DNA of 64,000 nt from Candidatus Neomarinimicrobiota bacterium (GTDB lineage Bacteria > Fidelibacterota > SORT01): the NCBI GenBank assembly GCA_022573815.1, contig JACZTG010000002.1, forward strand, positions 1-64,000. Reading direction: 5' to 3'. Both the position numbers and the translations under genes were made by a program. Below are positions 1 through 9,090 of this stretch, piece after piece (position 1 is the first letter of the stretch; each line of letters begins with the position of its first letter). The notes beneath the pieces were generated by a model that did not search any database, was not told the DNA's origin, and worked only from the letters and a program-made list of their open reading frames with translations.

Positions 1-1
1 T

Positions 2-55
2 GTTATGGGTCAGTATAAAGATTTAATGAAGAAATACCCTAAGGTGGTGGCATGA
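2..55 (+). CDS. 3' end of an upstream gene (partial)
   Basis: An open frame enters from the left edge and ends at the TGA at 53-55, leaving 17 readable residues (ending KKYPKVVA). The stop overlaps the ATG of the next gene in an ATGA arrangement, which suggests translational coupling and one transcript. Too little is left to say what the product is. The compact coupled layout of this and the next two genes resembles phage or plasmid operons more than the rest of the window. Confidence 0.5.
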   Translation, partial: VMGQYKDLMKKYPKVVA

Positions 56-276
56 AATCATACCTTGAACTTTGTGAATCAGTAATGCTGAATCCAGCAT
101 GGCCTTTGGAAGGTCCATTGAAATCACTGACATTGGAAGTGGAGAAGGGTATACGGACAGGTGATCTTTGTGTTGAGTATTGTCAAGAGAAAATTGACAG
201 CTTGCAGAAGTGGTTGAATGATATTAAGCTTGCTCACCATAGAGAGCATATTGAATTGGAGGAAGCAAAGAAATGA
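52..276 (+). CDS. Small hypothetical protein, phage-like operon
   Basis: A 74-residue protein that I do not recognise. It is soluble, with no signal peptide or membrane segment, and is predicted by eye to be mostly helical (a helix around residues 24-55 and a charged tail rich in E, K and H). Its ATG lies inside the stop of the preceding frame and its own TGA overlaps the ATG of the next gene by four bases. AAGGTGGTGG just upstream can serve as ribosome binding site. Such tightly overlapped, short, helical proteins are typical of phage or mobile-element operons, which is an inference from layout, not from homology. Confidence 0.55.
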   Translation: MKSYLELCESVMLNPAWPLEGPLKSLTLEVEKGIRTGDLCVEYCQEKIDSLQKWLNDIKLAHHREHIELEEAKK

Positions 277-1250
277 CAATAACTGATGACAAAACGCTGA
301 GCGACCTGCAGGGTGATGTCATAGACAGCAGGGATCTGATTGCTGCTATGGATTACTGGAGTGGTGAGGTGGATAACCTGCAGGAAACAATAGATGATCT
401 GAACGATGATACATCTGCAGAGAAACCAACAAAGGAATTGCTTGATGAACTCGAAGAGGCAAAAAATTTTATTCATAAAAAGATTGTAGAGATTTTACTT
501 CCGAATAATCTTAGAACAAACAAGAAACTGCTCGAAAATGCTTTATCAAAAATCGATAAAGGTGACACAATTATTACATTTAACTATGACCTGTTATTAG
601 AACAGGGATTGTTAAAAAGAGGGCTTTGGAATCCTAAAGATGGATATTGCATAGGAGAAGTAAAAGAGGACGAATTAGATATAATAGCAAATCTAGACAA
701 ATCTGATGTAAGAGTATTAAAAATGCATGGATCTATTTCTTGGGAATCTCCTTCATGGCACGACAGTAATTTAAGGATATTATTAAAAGATCCGTATAAT
801 GATTTACCGTTTTTTGATGAAATTGATACACCGAAAAACGATGTTGAAAAAAAATATACGTCTTATCAGAGTCACCATGTAATTCTACCTACTTTTATGA
901 AATTCTATAGACATAAATGGGAAATTGAACTAGTGAAACTGGCTGCTAATGCTCTTTCTAAAACAGAAGAAGTGTATATTGTTGGATACAGCCTACCGGA
1001 AGCAGATGCAATGGCAAATTTTCTTTTTTCATCAATTAAGCAAGATATTGTAATAAAAATTATTAATCCGAATGCAGGTGAATTAAGAGAGAGATTAGTA
1101 AGAATATTTGGATTGTCGCGGAGCAAGATAATAGATGAAAGTAGCAAGTTGGAAGTTTGGCTGGAAAATGATTGTAAATACATAGAACATGAAAAAACAC
1201 TCAAAAATGAAGAAATGATTAATCGTATGATTGAAGAGATGGATAATTAA
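273..1250 (+). CDS. Chimeric protein: phage-like N-terminus joined to a truncated SIR2-like domain
   Basis: 325 residues. Residues 1 to about 65 are acidic and contain a VIDSRDLIAAMD stretch, which I recognise from short phage/plasmid proteins. From about residue 66 to the end the protein matches the SIR2-like family used in anti-phage defence: FNYD at 103-106, MHGSISW at 151-157 and VGYSLPEAD at 237-245. SIR2-like proteins usually begin with a Rossmann strand carrying a GAGxS-type glycine motif and have 80-120 residues before FNYD. Here that segment is absent and the foreign leader stands in its place. The DNA also becomes visibly more AT-rich after about position 465. NAD binding is therefore probably damaged, so this may be an inactive remnant or a deletion product. 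Family assignment of the C-terminal part is fairly secure; activity is doubtful. Confidence 0.7.
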   Translation: MTITDDKTLSDLQGDVIDSRDLIAAMDYWSGEVDNLQETIDDLNDDTSAEKPTKELLDELEEAKNFIHKKIVEILLPNNLRTNKKLLENALSKIDKGDTIITFNYDLLLEQGLLKRGLWNPKDGYCIGEVKEDELDIIANLDKSDVRVLKMHGSISWESPSWHDSNLRILLKDPYNDLPFFDEIDTPKNDVEKKYTSYQSHHVILPTFMKFYRHKWEIELVKLAANALSKTEEVYIVGYSLPEADAMANFLFSSIKQDIVIKIINPNAGELRERLVRIFGLSRSKIIDESSKLEVWLENDCKYIEHEKTLKNEEMINRMIEEMDN

Positions 1251-1282
1251 ATCAGACGGTTAATATGAGCCTAAATCGTATT

Positions 1283-3193
1283 CTACTCTTCCAAAGTAGA
1301 GAGATCGCCTTCATCTTCGCCTAACGCTCGCGCTTTAAGCACTCGTCGCATTATTTTTCCGCTTCTGGTTTTGGGGAGCGAGTCCACAAACTCTATTGAC
1401 TCAGGTCTGGCAATTGGGCCGATTTCATCCCGAACGTGCTGGGAGAGTTCGTCCCGAAGCTCATCGGAGCTTTCCAAGCCGGCATTCAAGATTACGAATG
1501 CGTGAATAGCGTTACCCTTTAGTTCATGAGGCAGACCGATAGCGGCAGCCTCTGAAACTGATTTATGGCTAACGAGAGCGCTTTCAATTTCCGCTGTTCC
1601 GAGCCGGTATCCGCTGACTTTTATGACATCGTCAATGCGTCCGATAATCCATACGTAACCATCAGAATCAATGCGCGCGGAATCGCCCGTTTTATACCAT
1701 CCCTGTTTCTCGTAATCTTTCCAGTAAACCTCTTTATATCGCTCGGGGTCGCCGTAAATTGTGCGTGCCATTCCGGGCCAAGGAGCTTTCAGGACCAGTT
1801 TTCCCTCTTCCCCCACTCCGACATCATTGCCATCATCGTCAACCACTCCGACTTCATTTCCGAAGAAAGGTTTGGTAGCGGAGCCGGGTTTCAGCGGCGT
1901 AATTGGAAGAGGAGTAATCACAAAACCACCCGTTTCCGTTTGCCACCAGGTGTCCATGATAGGACACTTTCCTTTGCCTATAACACGATGATACCATTTC
2001 CACGCTTCGGGATTTATTGGTTCACCCACTGAACCCAAAAGACGAAGCGAGCTGAGGTCATATTTTTCCGGCCATTCATCGCCGAAACGCATAAGTCCTC
2101 GAATGGCAGTTGGGGAGGTATAAAGAATGTTTATGCCGTATTTCTCAATCATCTGCCACCAGCGGCCCGGGTCAGGATGGTTTGGCGCTCCTTCATACAT
2201 CACAATTGTGCTGCCGTTGATGAGCGGGCCGTAGACGATATAGCTGTGTCCCGTTATCCATCCGGGATCCGCCGCGCACCACCAAACATCTTCGTCCTTA
2301 ATGTCGAATACATATTTGTGGGTCACGGATGTATAAAGAGTATATCCGCCATGAGTATGAAGCACGCCCTTTGGTCTTCCGGTGGTACCGGAGGTATAAA
2401 GAATAAACAGCATATCCTCGGCGTCCGTTACCTCTGTTTCACATTCACTGCCGGCATTTTCAAAGAGCTCGTGATACCAGAAATCTCTACCATCCTGCAT
2501 TTCCACATCATGCTCGGTGCGCTTAACCGTGATGCAGGTTTGAATGGTGGGTGCACGTTTCATTGCTTCATTTGAAATCGCCTTTAGGTCGGTGATTTTT
2601 CCTCTTCTCCAGCCGCCGTCGGCTGTGATCAGTAGTCGGCTTTGAGCATCGCCGATCCGCTGAGAAAGCGCTTCAGCGCTGAATCCGCCGTAAACTACAC
2701 TATGAGCGGCACCGATTTTTGCGCAGGCGAGCATAGCGAAAGCCAATTCGGGAATTTGCGGCATATAGATGGTTACGATATCGCCTTTATTTACGCCCTT
2801 ATCTTTTAGAATGTTGGCGAATTTTGAGACTTCTTCGTTGAGCTCTTTGTAAGTGAATTTGCGCGAATCACCCGGTTCACCTTCCCAAATGATAGCGGTT
2901 TTTTCAGCAGTTTCATTTTGCTGATGCCTGTCAACGGCATTAGCAACGATATTAATTTTTCCTCCGGTGAACCACTTATAAAACGGCTTCTCTGATTCAT
3001 CTAAAACGGTATTCCATTTTTTATACCAGCTGAGTTTTTCAGCCTCATCCGCCCAAAAACCCTCTCTGTCTTCAATAGATTTTTTATACAGGGCATCGTA
3101 GTCCTTAATAATAGCTTGATCTACAACTTCGTCAGACGGGTTGAACAGCTCGCTGTGTTCAGCAGTAGTTGTTATTGAATCATCATTAGCCAT
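1283..3193 (-). CDS. acsA: Acetyl-CoA synthetase
   Basis: 636 residues, the normal length for AMP-forming acetate-CoA ligase, which makes acetyl-CoA from acetate, ATP and CoA in the cytoplasm. The adenylate-forming core motif YTSGTTGRPKG is at about residues 266-276. The TGD and GRIDDVIKVSGYRLGT hinge motifs are in the C-terminal third, and PKTRSGKIMRR near residue 610 carries the lysine that is acetylated by Pat-type enzymes in this family. The ATG is preceded by GGAGGAACAG, a clear ribosome binding site. It lies 89 bases downstream of the TRAP transporter genes on the same strand, so acetate could come from the imported substrate; that link is only inferred. Confidence 0.96.
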   Translation of the reverse strand: MANDDSITTTAEHSELFNPSDEVVDQAIIKDYDALYKKSIEDREGFWADEAEKLSWYKKWNTVLDESEKPFYKWFTGGKINIVANAVDRHQQNETAEKTAIIWEGEPGDSRKFTYKELNEEVSKFANILKDKGVNKGDIVTIYMPQIPELAFAMLACAKIGAAHSVVYGGFSAEALSQRIGDAQSRLLITADGGWRRGKITDLKAISNEAMKRAPTIQTCITVKRTEHDVEMQDGRDFWYHELFENAGSECETEVTDAEDMLFILYTSGTTGRPKGVLHTHGGYTLYTSVTHKYVFDIKDEDVWWCAADPGWITGHSYIVYGPLINGSTIVMYEGAPNHPDPGRWWQMIEKYGINILYTSPTAIRGLMRFGDEWPEKYDLSSLRLLGSVGEPINPEAWKWYHRVIGKGKCPIMDTWWQTETGGFVITPLPITPLKPGSATKPFFGNEVGVVDDDGNDVGVGEEGKLVLKAPWPGMARTIYGDPERYKEVYWKDYEKQGWYKTGDSARIDSDGYVWIIGRIDDVIKVSGYRLGTAEIESALVSHKSVSEAAAIGLPHELKGNAIHAFVILNAGLESSDELRDELSQHVRDEIGPIARPESIEFVDSLPKTRSGKIMRRVLKARALGEDEGDLSTLEE

Positions 3194-3282
3194 CTGTTCC
3201 TCCGGTCAACTGCATAAATTTATTAAAAAGTAGGATAGATATTAACAAAAATTCAGCCGAAAATGCAAGTTTTATCACTAAA

Positions 3283-5103
3283 TCAATACCCTAACAATCT
3301 TCCGAGTCCAAGTGTTAATATCGGTACATAAGTAATAGCAATAACGCCTATCAATAGAATAATCAGGTATGGAATAGCAGATTTGTAAACCGTGATGAGG
3401 TCTTTATCGAATCGGTACGAAGCGAGAAAGAGATTCATTCCTACAGGTGGAGTGAGAAAACCTAATTCGAGATTTGCCAAAAATATGATCGCAAGATGAA
3501 CAGGTTCAATTCCGAAAGCGAGCGCCATCGGAGTTATAAGTGGAACGACGACAACTATAGCGGAGAATATATCCATCAATGTTCCTACCACGAGCAGGAG
3601 CGCATTGAGCGATAATAAGAATACCCAGCGGGATTCGACATGCTCCTGAACCCATTCGAGGGCGAGCATCGGCACTTCAGCGTCAACAAGATATGCGGTA
3701 AGTCCCATAGCAACGCTGAGAATAATAAGAACTCCGCCGATGAGAATAGAGCATAAGACAATTACCCGCGGGACATCTTCTGTTAAACTTAAATCCTTAT
3801 GGATAAATACTTCTACTACAAGGGCATAAAGAGCGGCAAGAGCGGCTGTTTCGACAAGAGTCGTAAATCCACCATAGATTCCGACGAGAACGACAACCGG
3901 AAGCATTACTTCGTACTTTGCCAACCAAAGGGCTTTAAAAGCAGTATTGAAATCAAACGAAGTTCTCGGAATATTTGATATTATGCCTTGCCGAACTCCC
4001 CATGCTCCAATGAACAGCATTAAAATAATGCCCGGAACAATTCCCCCGATAAAAATTTCGTTTATCGGAGTGTGTGAAATAACGCCGTAAAGTATGACAG
4101 CAAGGCTCGGCGGAAAGAAAAGTCCCAGCGAACCGGAGGCTGTTAACAGACCTACAGAAAATTTCTCCGGATAGTTATCCTTTATCAGCATCGGGAGTAA
4201 AAGCCCCCCTAACGCGAGTATAGTAACTCCGGAACCGCCGGTAAATGTTGTGAAAAAAGCGCACACTATAACCGTTACAATAGGCATACCACCGGGAAGC
4301 CACCCAAACCATGCTCGGAATACACCAACAAGCCGATGAGCCGCATTGCTTTCTGCAAGAAAATATCCGGAAAGAGTAAAGAGCGGAATAGTTGGAAGCG
4401 TGGGTGAAACAACGATCCGTAAGCTTTCGGCAGGAATGGAGGCTATCGGTTCGAAATCGTGCCAGAAAAGCAGCAAGGCAGCTCCGCCGAGTCCCACAAA
4501 TATAGGAGCCCCGAATGCGATGGAAGCAAAGAGAAAGATGAACCCTAAAATAAAAATGTTTGATTCCTGGAACATTTCCGAATTCCCAATCAGAGCAAAC
4601 AGAAGAACAGCGCCAATTATAATCAATCTGATTTTAAGACTGGGCGACGATTTCAGCATAATACGCACAGCGATCACACCCATTGAAATTGGCATTATAA
4701 GTTCTACGAGCCAGTTAGGTACGCCTAAAATTATGTCAATCGGGTATTCGAAATCCGCCTTCACCATATTCCAGCTCGCCCATAAAAGTCCGACAGAAAC
4801 AGCAGTGCCTATAGCGGCGGCGAAATAGCGGGAGTATTCATTGAATTTTCCCTTGAAGACAGCCTTATCTGATGTAAGAGAGAGTAACCGCCCTTCTCTC
4901 GCGGCTAAGGACGCTCCGGCAAATGCCACGAACAGCGTTAAATACTGAACAATGACCGAGGAGCCCGGAATACCTCCGGTGGCGATATTTCGATATACGA
5001 TCTCTATTAGAGGAAGAATAGCCATTCCCAGTAAAATGGCAACTAAGAAGTAGTCCTCCGCCTTGTGAATATATTTGAAAATGGATTTCGAGCCGGAAAT
5101 CAT
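3283..5103 (-). CDS. TRAP transporter, fused small and large membrane subunits (DctQM)
   Basis: 606 residues of mostly hydrophobic sequence. The first 160 or so residues are a four-helix DctQ-type small subunit and the remaining 430 are a DctM-type large subunit with about a dozen helices; FTGGSGVTILALGG and GLFFPPSLAVILYG are typical of DctM. TRAP systems use an ion gradient, not ATP, to bring in organic acids and similar solutes together with a periplasmic binding protein. The gene follows the binding-protein gene with a gap of 25 bases, so the two are surely co-transcribed. The fusion of Q and M is common. The substrate cannot be read from the sequence. Confidence 0.93.
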   Translation of the reverse strand: MISGSKSIFKYIHKAEDYFLVAILLGMAILPLIEIVYRNIATGGIPGSSVIVQYLTLFVAFAGASLAAREGRLLSLTSDKAVFKGKFNEYSRYFAAAIGTAVSVGLLWASWNMVKADFEYPIDIILGVPNWLVELIMPISMGVIAVRIMLKSSPSLKIRLIIIGAVLLFALIGNSEMFQESNIFILGFIFLFASIAFGAPIFVGLGGAALLLFWHDFEPIASIPAESLRIVVSPTLPTIPLFTLSGYFLAESNAAHRLVGVFRAWFGWLPGGMPIVTVIVCAFFTTFTGGSGVTILALGGLLLPMLIKDNYPEKFSVGLLTASGSLGLFFPPSLAVILYGVISHTPINEIFIGGIVPGIILMLFIGAWGVRQGIISNIPRTSFDFNTAFKALWLAKYEVMLPVVVLVGIYGGFTTLVETAALAALYALVVEVFIHKDLSLTEDVPRVIVLCSILIGGVLIILSVAMGLTAYLVDAEVPMLALEWVQEHVESRWVFLLSLNALLLVVGTLMDIFSAIVVVVPLITPMALAFGIEPVHLAIIFLANLELGFLTPPVGMNLFLASYRFDKDLITVYKSAIPYLIILLIGVIAITYVPILTLGLGRLLGY

Positions 5104-5128
5104 CAGCCGTCATTTCGTAAAGATTTTA

Positions 5129-6160
5129 TCACTGACCAAACGTATTTCCGGAATTAATGGAATGAAGACTATCGCTAATAGCCACTGCCCTGTCGAATAT
5201 ATCTGCGGGGACGAAGTCGCCACGAAGGTCGGGATAGAATTCTCTGGCAGTATTTCTCCATAATGCGACAGTTTCAGTATTTGCCTCATGCACGGTGAGG
5301 CCGTGCTCTACCATAGCGTCAATAAATTTTTGATCGTCATGTCGAAGTTCTTTTTTAATTTTTTCACCGACCGCAGCAGCGGCGGCTAACATCGCAGGCT
5401 TGAATTCATCGGGAATTGAGTTCCATGTCTTGAGGTCCATGACGAATCCGCCAATGAAAGGAGCAAAACGCATATCGAGCATATGGTCAGCAATCCCAAA
5501 CCACTGTGATGAAAGTGCTCCGAAGGGTGGAGCCGCGAAAGCATTTATCAGCCCCGTTTGAAGACCCGTCAGAATATCTATAGGCTGAAGCGGGACAGCG
5601 CGAAACCCTGCGTTTTTCCACATACGGAGTGATGTTTCGTCCCCTGCCCATGTAAATATCTTCATATTCCTCAGATCATCAGGTGTAATAATAGGTTTTG
5701 AACCGAAAAATCGCACCCAACCGACATCCGCCCACGCAAGAAGAATGAATCCTTTAGATTCAAGCCGTCTGCGAATTTCCGAGTCCATCATTTCCCGCAC
5801 TTTGTCGAGCTGCTCATAATTATCGTAAAGCATTGGGATAGCGAAGGCGTTGACCGACGGGTCGATATACGCAAGTCCGTTAAAAGTCAACGCAGCGGCT
5901 TGAAACTGACCGATTCGAATTTTCCTTATCATTGCGTCTTCGTCACCCGCCACTCCATCAGGATATATTTTCATACGCAATCTACCGTTGGTAATTTCAC
6001 GCCATTCTCTTCCCATTTTTTCTAAGACTTCGTGCCAGGGGGAACCTTTCGGCGCCAATGTCGCCATTTTCACCTTGATTCGTTTCTGCCCAAATGCAGA
6101 ACTGATTATCAGGGTAAATGAAAAAAGAAATATAACCGTGTTATATATTAATTTTTGCAC
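5129..6160 (-). CDS. TRAP transporter substrate-binding protein (DctP family)
   Basis: 343 residues with a cleavable signal peptide (hydrophobic core residues 7-22, cleavage near SSAFGQ). The mature start KVKMATLAPKGSPWHE and the later GMQxG-like segment LTGLQTGLINAF are typical of DctP periplasmic solute receptors, and family length is normal. It should capture the solute in the periplasm and hand it to the DctQM permease encoded 25 bases downstream. The gene just upstream encodes a TatT-type lipoprotein, the fourth component known from Treponema TRAP systems, where the binding protein pairs with a TPR protein. Substrate unknown. Confidence 0.92.
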   Translation of the reverse strand: MQKLIYNTVIFLFSFTLIISSAFGQKRIKVKMATLAPKGSPWHEVLEKMGREWREITNGRLRMKIYPDGVAGDEDAMIRKIRIGQFQAAALTFNGLAYIDPSVNAFAIPMLYDNYEQLDKVREMMDSEIRRRLESKGFILLAWADVGWVRFFGSKPIITPDDLRNMKIFTWAGDETSLRMWKNAGFRAVPLQPIDILTGLQTGLINAFAAPPFGALSSQWFGIADHMLDMRFAPFIGGFVMDLKTWNSIPDEFKPAMLAAAAAVGEKIKKELRHDDQKFIDAMVEHGLTVHEANTETVALWRNTAREFYPDLRGDFVPADIFDRAVAISDSLHSINSGNTFGQ

Positions 6161-6184
6161 TGAAATTCTCCGATTTGTATCATA

Positions 6185-7102
6185 TTAAAAGAACAGATCA
6201 TCGATAGTCTCAAGAAGCCAGCGCGCTCTGTTTTGAGCGATAATATTCGCCAGTCTATCCTCCGAAGGATTATCGATATTTACGGCTAAGGCTTTATTAA
6301 GCATTTCAATAAACATTTCCCGGTCTTGTAGTAATACGCCGACATTTTCGGCGTACGCTACATACGGTCCGGCACGTTCGCCATTTGAAAGTCTGATAGC
6401 ATTGTCGAGATGTTCTTTTGCTCTTACCTGTGAACCGCCCAATGCCTCAGATCGTCCCCCATCGTAAGAAACCAAAAATTCGTAAAGCGCTCCTCTATCC
6501 CAGTTCGCATCAAGCTCCAAAGCTCTGTTGATAAGAATTCCAACCTGCGGCAATTTGGCTATTTCCATCGGATCGTCAATAGAAAGAGATATTTTTAGTC
6601 CCAGAGCAGCTGCATACCAATACATAAGAGGCACATCTTTCTTTTTTAAGAAAATAATTGTTGAATCCGGATTTGAATCGAAAGCGTCAAGGAATCCACG
6701 ATGATTCACCTCAAGACCCCGACGGGCATAATTGATTGCCCTGCTATAAAGTTTTCTTGCCCTCTTCCGAATTTTAAGAGCTTCGTCAAAATCCTCTTCC
6801 TCAATAAAATCTGCGTCTTGCTCAATAAATCCATAACTATATTGTGTGAAACCTTTGGCTGCGGTTAAGAGGAGACCAATGTGATTCGGTTTTTCTTCCA
6901 ATAGTATTTCAATAGTTTTAAGACTGAAAGGCACTGCTTCACGAATTAGTTCAGGGTCATCATCAGCCGCGAATGCAGTTCCTGACGCGCTCATGGCGTC
7001 CGCTAATGAATTGATAGCCATTCCATTTATCAGAGAGCATCCGGAGGATACGAATCCGAGAAGGATAATTATGAATATCAATTTTGTTGAAGTTTTAGAC
7101 AT
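6185..7102 (-). CDS. TatT-like TRAP-associated TPR lipoprotein
   Basis: About 305 residues starting at the ATG at 7102, which places MSKTSTK directly before a hydrophobic stretch ending in a lipobox-like VSSGC. A longer frame reaching 7195 would put 31 hydrophilic residues in front of the signal and is unlikely. The mature protein is helical, with TPR-like repeats (NHIGLLLTAAKGFTQYSYGF and later helices) characteristic of the TatT family, the lipoprotein that forms a ring with the binding protein of some TRAP transporters. It sits 24 bases upstream of the DctP gene on the same strand. Known role in Treponema: probable handling of hydrophobic ligands in the periplasm; here by analogy only. Confidence 0.83.
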   Translation of the reverse strand: MSKTSTKLIFIIILLGFVSSGCSLINGMAINSLADAMSASGTAFAADDDPELIREAVPFSLKTIEILLEEKPNHIGLLLTAAKGFTQYSYGFIEQDADFIEEEDFDEALKIRKRARKLYSRAINYARRGLEVNHRGFLDAFDSNPDSTIIFLKKKDVPLMYWYAAALGLKISLSIDDPMEIAKLPQVGILINRALELDANWDRGALYEFLVSYDGGRSEALGGSQVRAKEHLDNAIRLSNGERAGPYVAYAENVGVLLQDREMFIEMLNKALAVNIDNPSEDRLANIIAQNRARWLLETIDDLFF

Positions 7103-7311
7103 AATCAGGTCACAGAATATAACATTTTCATAATAAAATAAAATTCTTTTTATATTTTTCCGGATCAAGTTATGATGAATTAAAAAATGATTCAATTTGA
7201 ATTAGATAAAACTATCGGGCAACAATTGCAGGCGGATTTACGTATGAATATATAATCTGACACCATTTAATAATTGTCAGAAAGGATATAACTACAAGGG
7301 AAGCACTATAG

Positions 7312-9069
7312 ATGCCAAACATTACAATATATAGTAGAATATTCGCATTTTTCATCGCAATAAGTTTTTTGGATCCGGCATTAATATACTCTCAGGATAA
7401 TACTCTTGTTGAGATAATAGACATATATCCTAAAGATTTGCGTGTTGCTGGTTTCGCGCTGACCTCAAAACAAGAGATTGCAATTGAAGCAATCGGTTTT
7501 AGTTACAGATCTTATGATTACAAGCTGTTTATGGGTAATGCCTGGATACTTGACTCCGAGTCAAGAGAAGTAGTCTGGGACCTGTCGGAAAGTTCCTCAA
7601 GAAGAAGCAAAAGGGGGACCTTGGAATTTATGGATAAAGTGTCGCTTCCGAAGGGGATATATGAGGTTTATTATGCCTCATATCCTCTAAGCCGGGATTT
7701 TGATTTAGAGGATATTGGAGATATACTCGGTTCATTTTTCAGAGATTGGTTTAATGGAGATCGGAGATCATCGAGAAGAGAGATGAGAGGTTTTTATAAA
7801 GAGTTTCAAGTAGTTATAAAAGGAGACGGTAAAAGTCTGTCCAGAAACGAAATTTATGACATTCACGAAAAATTAAAAAATGAATCATTAGTCTGGATTA
7901 GCGGATACAAAAAGAATTTGTATAAAAGTGTAGGGTTTGTTGCCAACAAACCGGTAGAACTTGAAGTCTATTCTATAGGAGAATTTGATGATAGAGAACA
8001 ATTTGACTATGGATATATCCAGGATGCGATTTCCAGAAAGAAAGTCTGGGATTTGTCCTATAGGAAATCGAAGTACGCAGGCGGAGCAGAGAAGAATCGT
8101 ATGAGAAAAGATACTATAAAATTGCCAGCCGGTAAATACGCAGTCATTTACGCCACAGATGGAACTCATTCCTCGAAGAAATGGAATGCTCAACCACCAT
8201 ATGATCCTGAGTTCTGGGGAATATCCGTCGTATTGAAGAATAAAAAAGATAAAAAGAATATTGAATTTTTCGAGTACGAGGATTTTATGGAACTCAGAAC
8301 AATTGTAGATATGACACGGGTAAGAAACAATGAGTCAAAGTCTTATGGTTTTACACTTAAAAAGGATATGGATATAAATATATATGCAGTTGGCGAGGGG
8401 CGGAGAGGAGAAATGTTCGACTTCGGCTGGATAATTGATGCAAACAACCGAGAGAGAATTTGGGAGATGGAATTTAGAGATACAGAACATTCCGGCGGAG
8501 CCAGCAAAAACAGAGTTTATGATGATGTCATAAGTCTGAAAAAGGGAGATTATATCGCATATTATGTTACCGACGGTTCTCATTCTTATCGGATGTGGAA
8601 TTCTTCTCCTCCTTCGGATCAGAAAGCTTGGGGAATGAGACTGATCGCGGTAGATACCGATTTCAATAGTAAGGATGTATGGGAATATAAAGAAGATGAT
8701 AAGAATATTTTAGCGAGGATCGTCAATATAGGTGATGATGAACTGATCTCTGAAAGATTTAGACTAAGAGAGAGGACAAGAATACGAATATATGCTATTG
8801 GTGAGGGATCCGGGGGAGAGATGTATGATTACGGCTGGATCGAGGATTCCCGAACCGGAAGAACAGTATGGGAAATGTCTTATAGAAGAACAGAGCACGC
8901 GGGAGGTGCAAAGAAAAATCGAATGTTTGATGGTACTATCGTATTAAAGCCGGGCGAATACGTTATCAAATATGAAACGGATGGTTCGCATTCGTTTAAT
9001 GATTGGAACGATTCACAACCATATGACCCATTCAATTGGGGAATAACGGTAACGGCGGTGAGTGAATAA
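7312..9069 (+). CDS. Secreted protein with four copies of a beta-rich repeat
   Basis: 585 residues, signal peptide at residues 1-28. The rest is a tandem array of one roughly 115-residue unit: a divergent copy at about 46-168, then closer copies at 198-310, 328-447 and 468-583. Each good copy has IYAIGEG or similar, then YDYGWI-DA/DS, then VWEMSYR, then EHAGGAxKNR, then KPGEYVIxYxTDGSHS and a final WNxxPPYDPxxWGI block. The pattern of alternating hydrophobics, Gly and Trp suggests beta sandwiches. I do not know a named family for it. It ends 21 bases before the DUF5916 gene on the same strand, so both probably act at the cell surface. Adhesion or carbohydrate binding is possible but unproven. 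Confidence 0.8.
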   Translation: MPNITIYSRIFAFFIAISFLDPALIYSQDNTLVEIIDIYPKDLRVAGFALTSKQEIAIEAIGFSYRSYDYKLFMGNAWILDSESREVVWDLSESSSRRSKRGTLEFMDKVSLPKGIYEVYYASYPLSRDFDLEDIGDILGSFFRDWFNGDRRSSRREMRGFYKEFQVVIKGDGKSLSRNEIYDIHEKLKNESLVWISGYKKNLYKSVGFVANKPVELEVYSIGEFDDREQFDYGYIQDAISRKKVWDLSYRKSKYAGGAEKNRMRKDTIKLPAGKYAVIYATDGTHSSKKWNAQPPYDPEFWGISVVLKNKKDKKNIEFFEYEDFMELRTIVDMTRVRNNESKSYGFTLKKDMDINIYAVGEGRRGEMFDFGWIIDANNRERIWEMEFRDTEHSGGASKNRVYDDVISLKKGDYIAYYVTDGSHSYRMWNSSPPSDQKAWGMRLIAVDTDFNSKDVWEYKEDDKNILARIVNIGDDELISERFRLRERTRIRIYAIGEGSGGEMYDYGWIEDSRTGRTVWEMSYRRTEHAGGAKKNRMFDGTIVLKPGEYVIKYETDGSHSFNDWNDSQPYDPFNWGITVTAVSE

Positions 9070-9090
9070 AAAAAAGGATACGGTGGTATA

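Noticed and set aside
1565-2032. 155-codon plus-strand frame inside acsA
   Set aside because: Antisense to well conserved acetyl-CoA synthetase motifs; no start signal or homology pattern.
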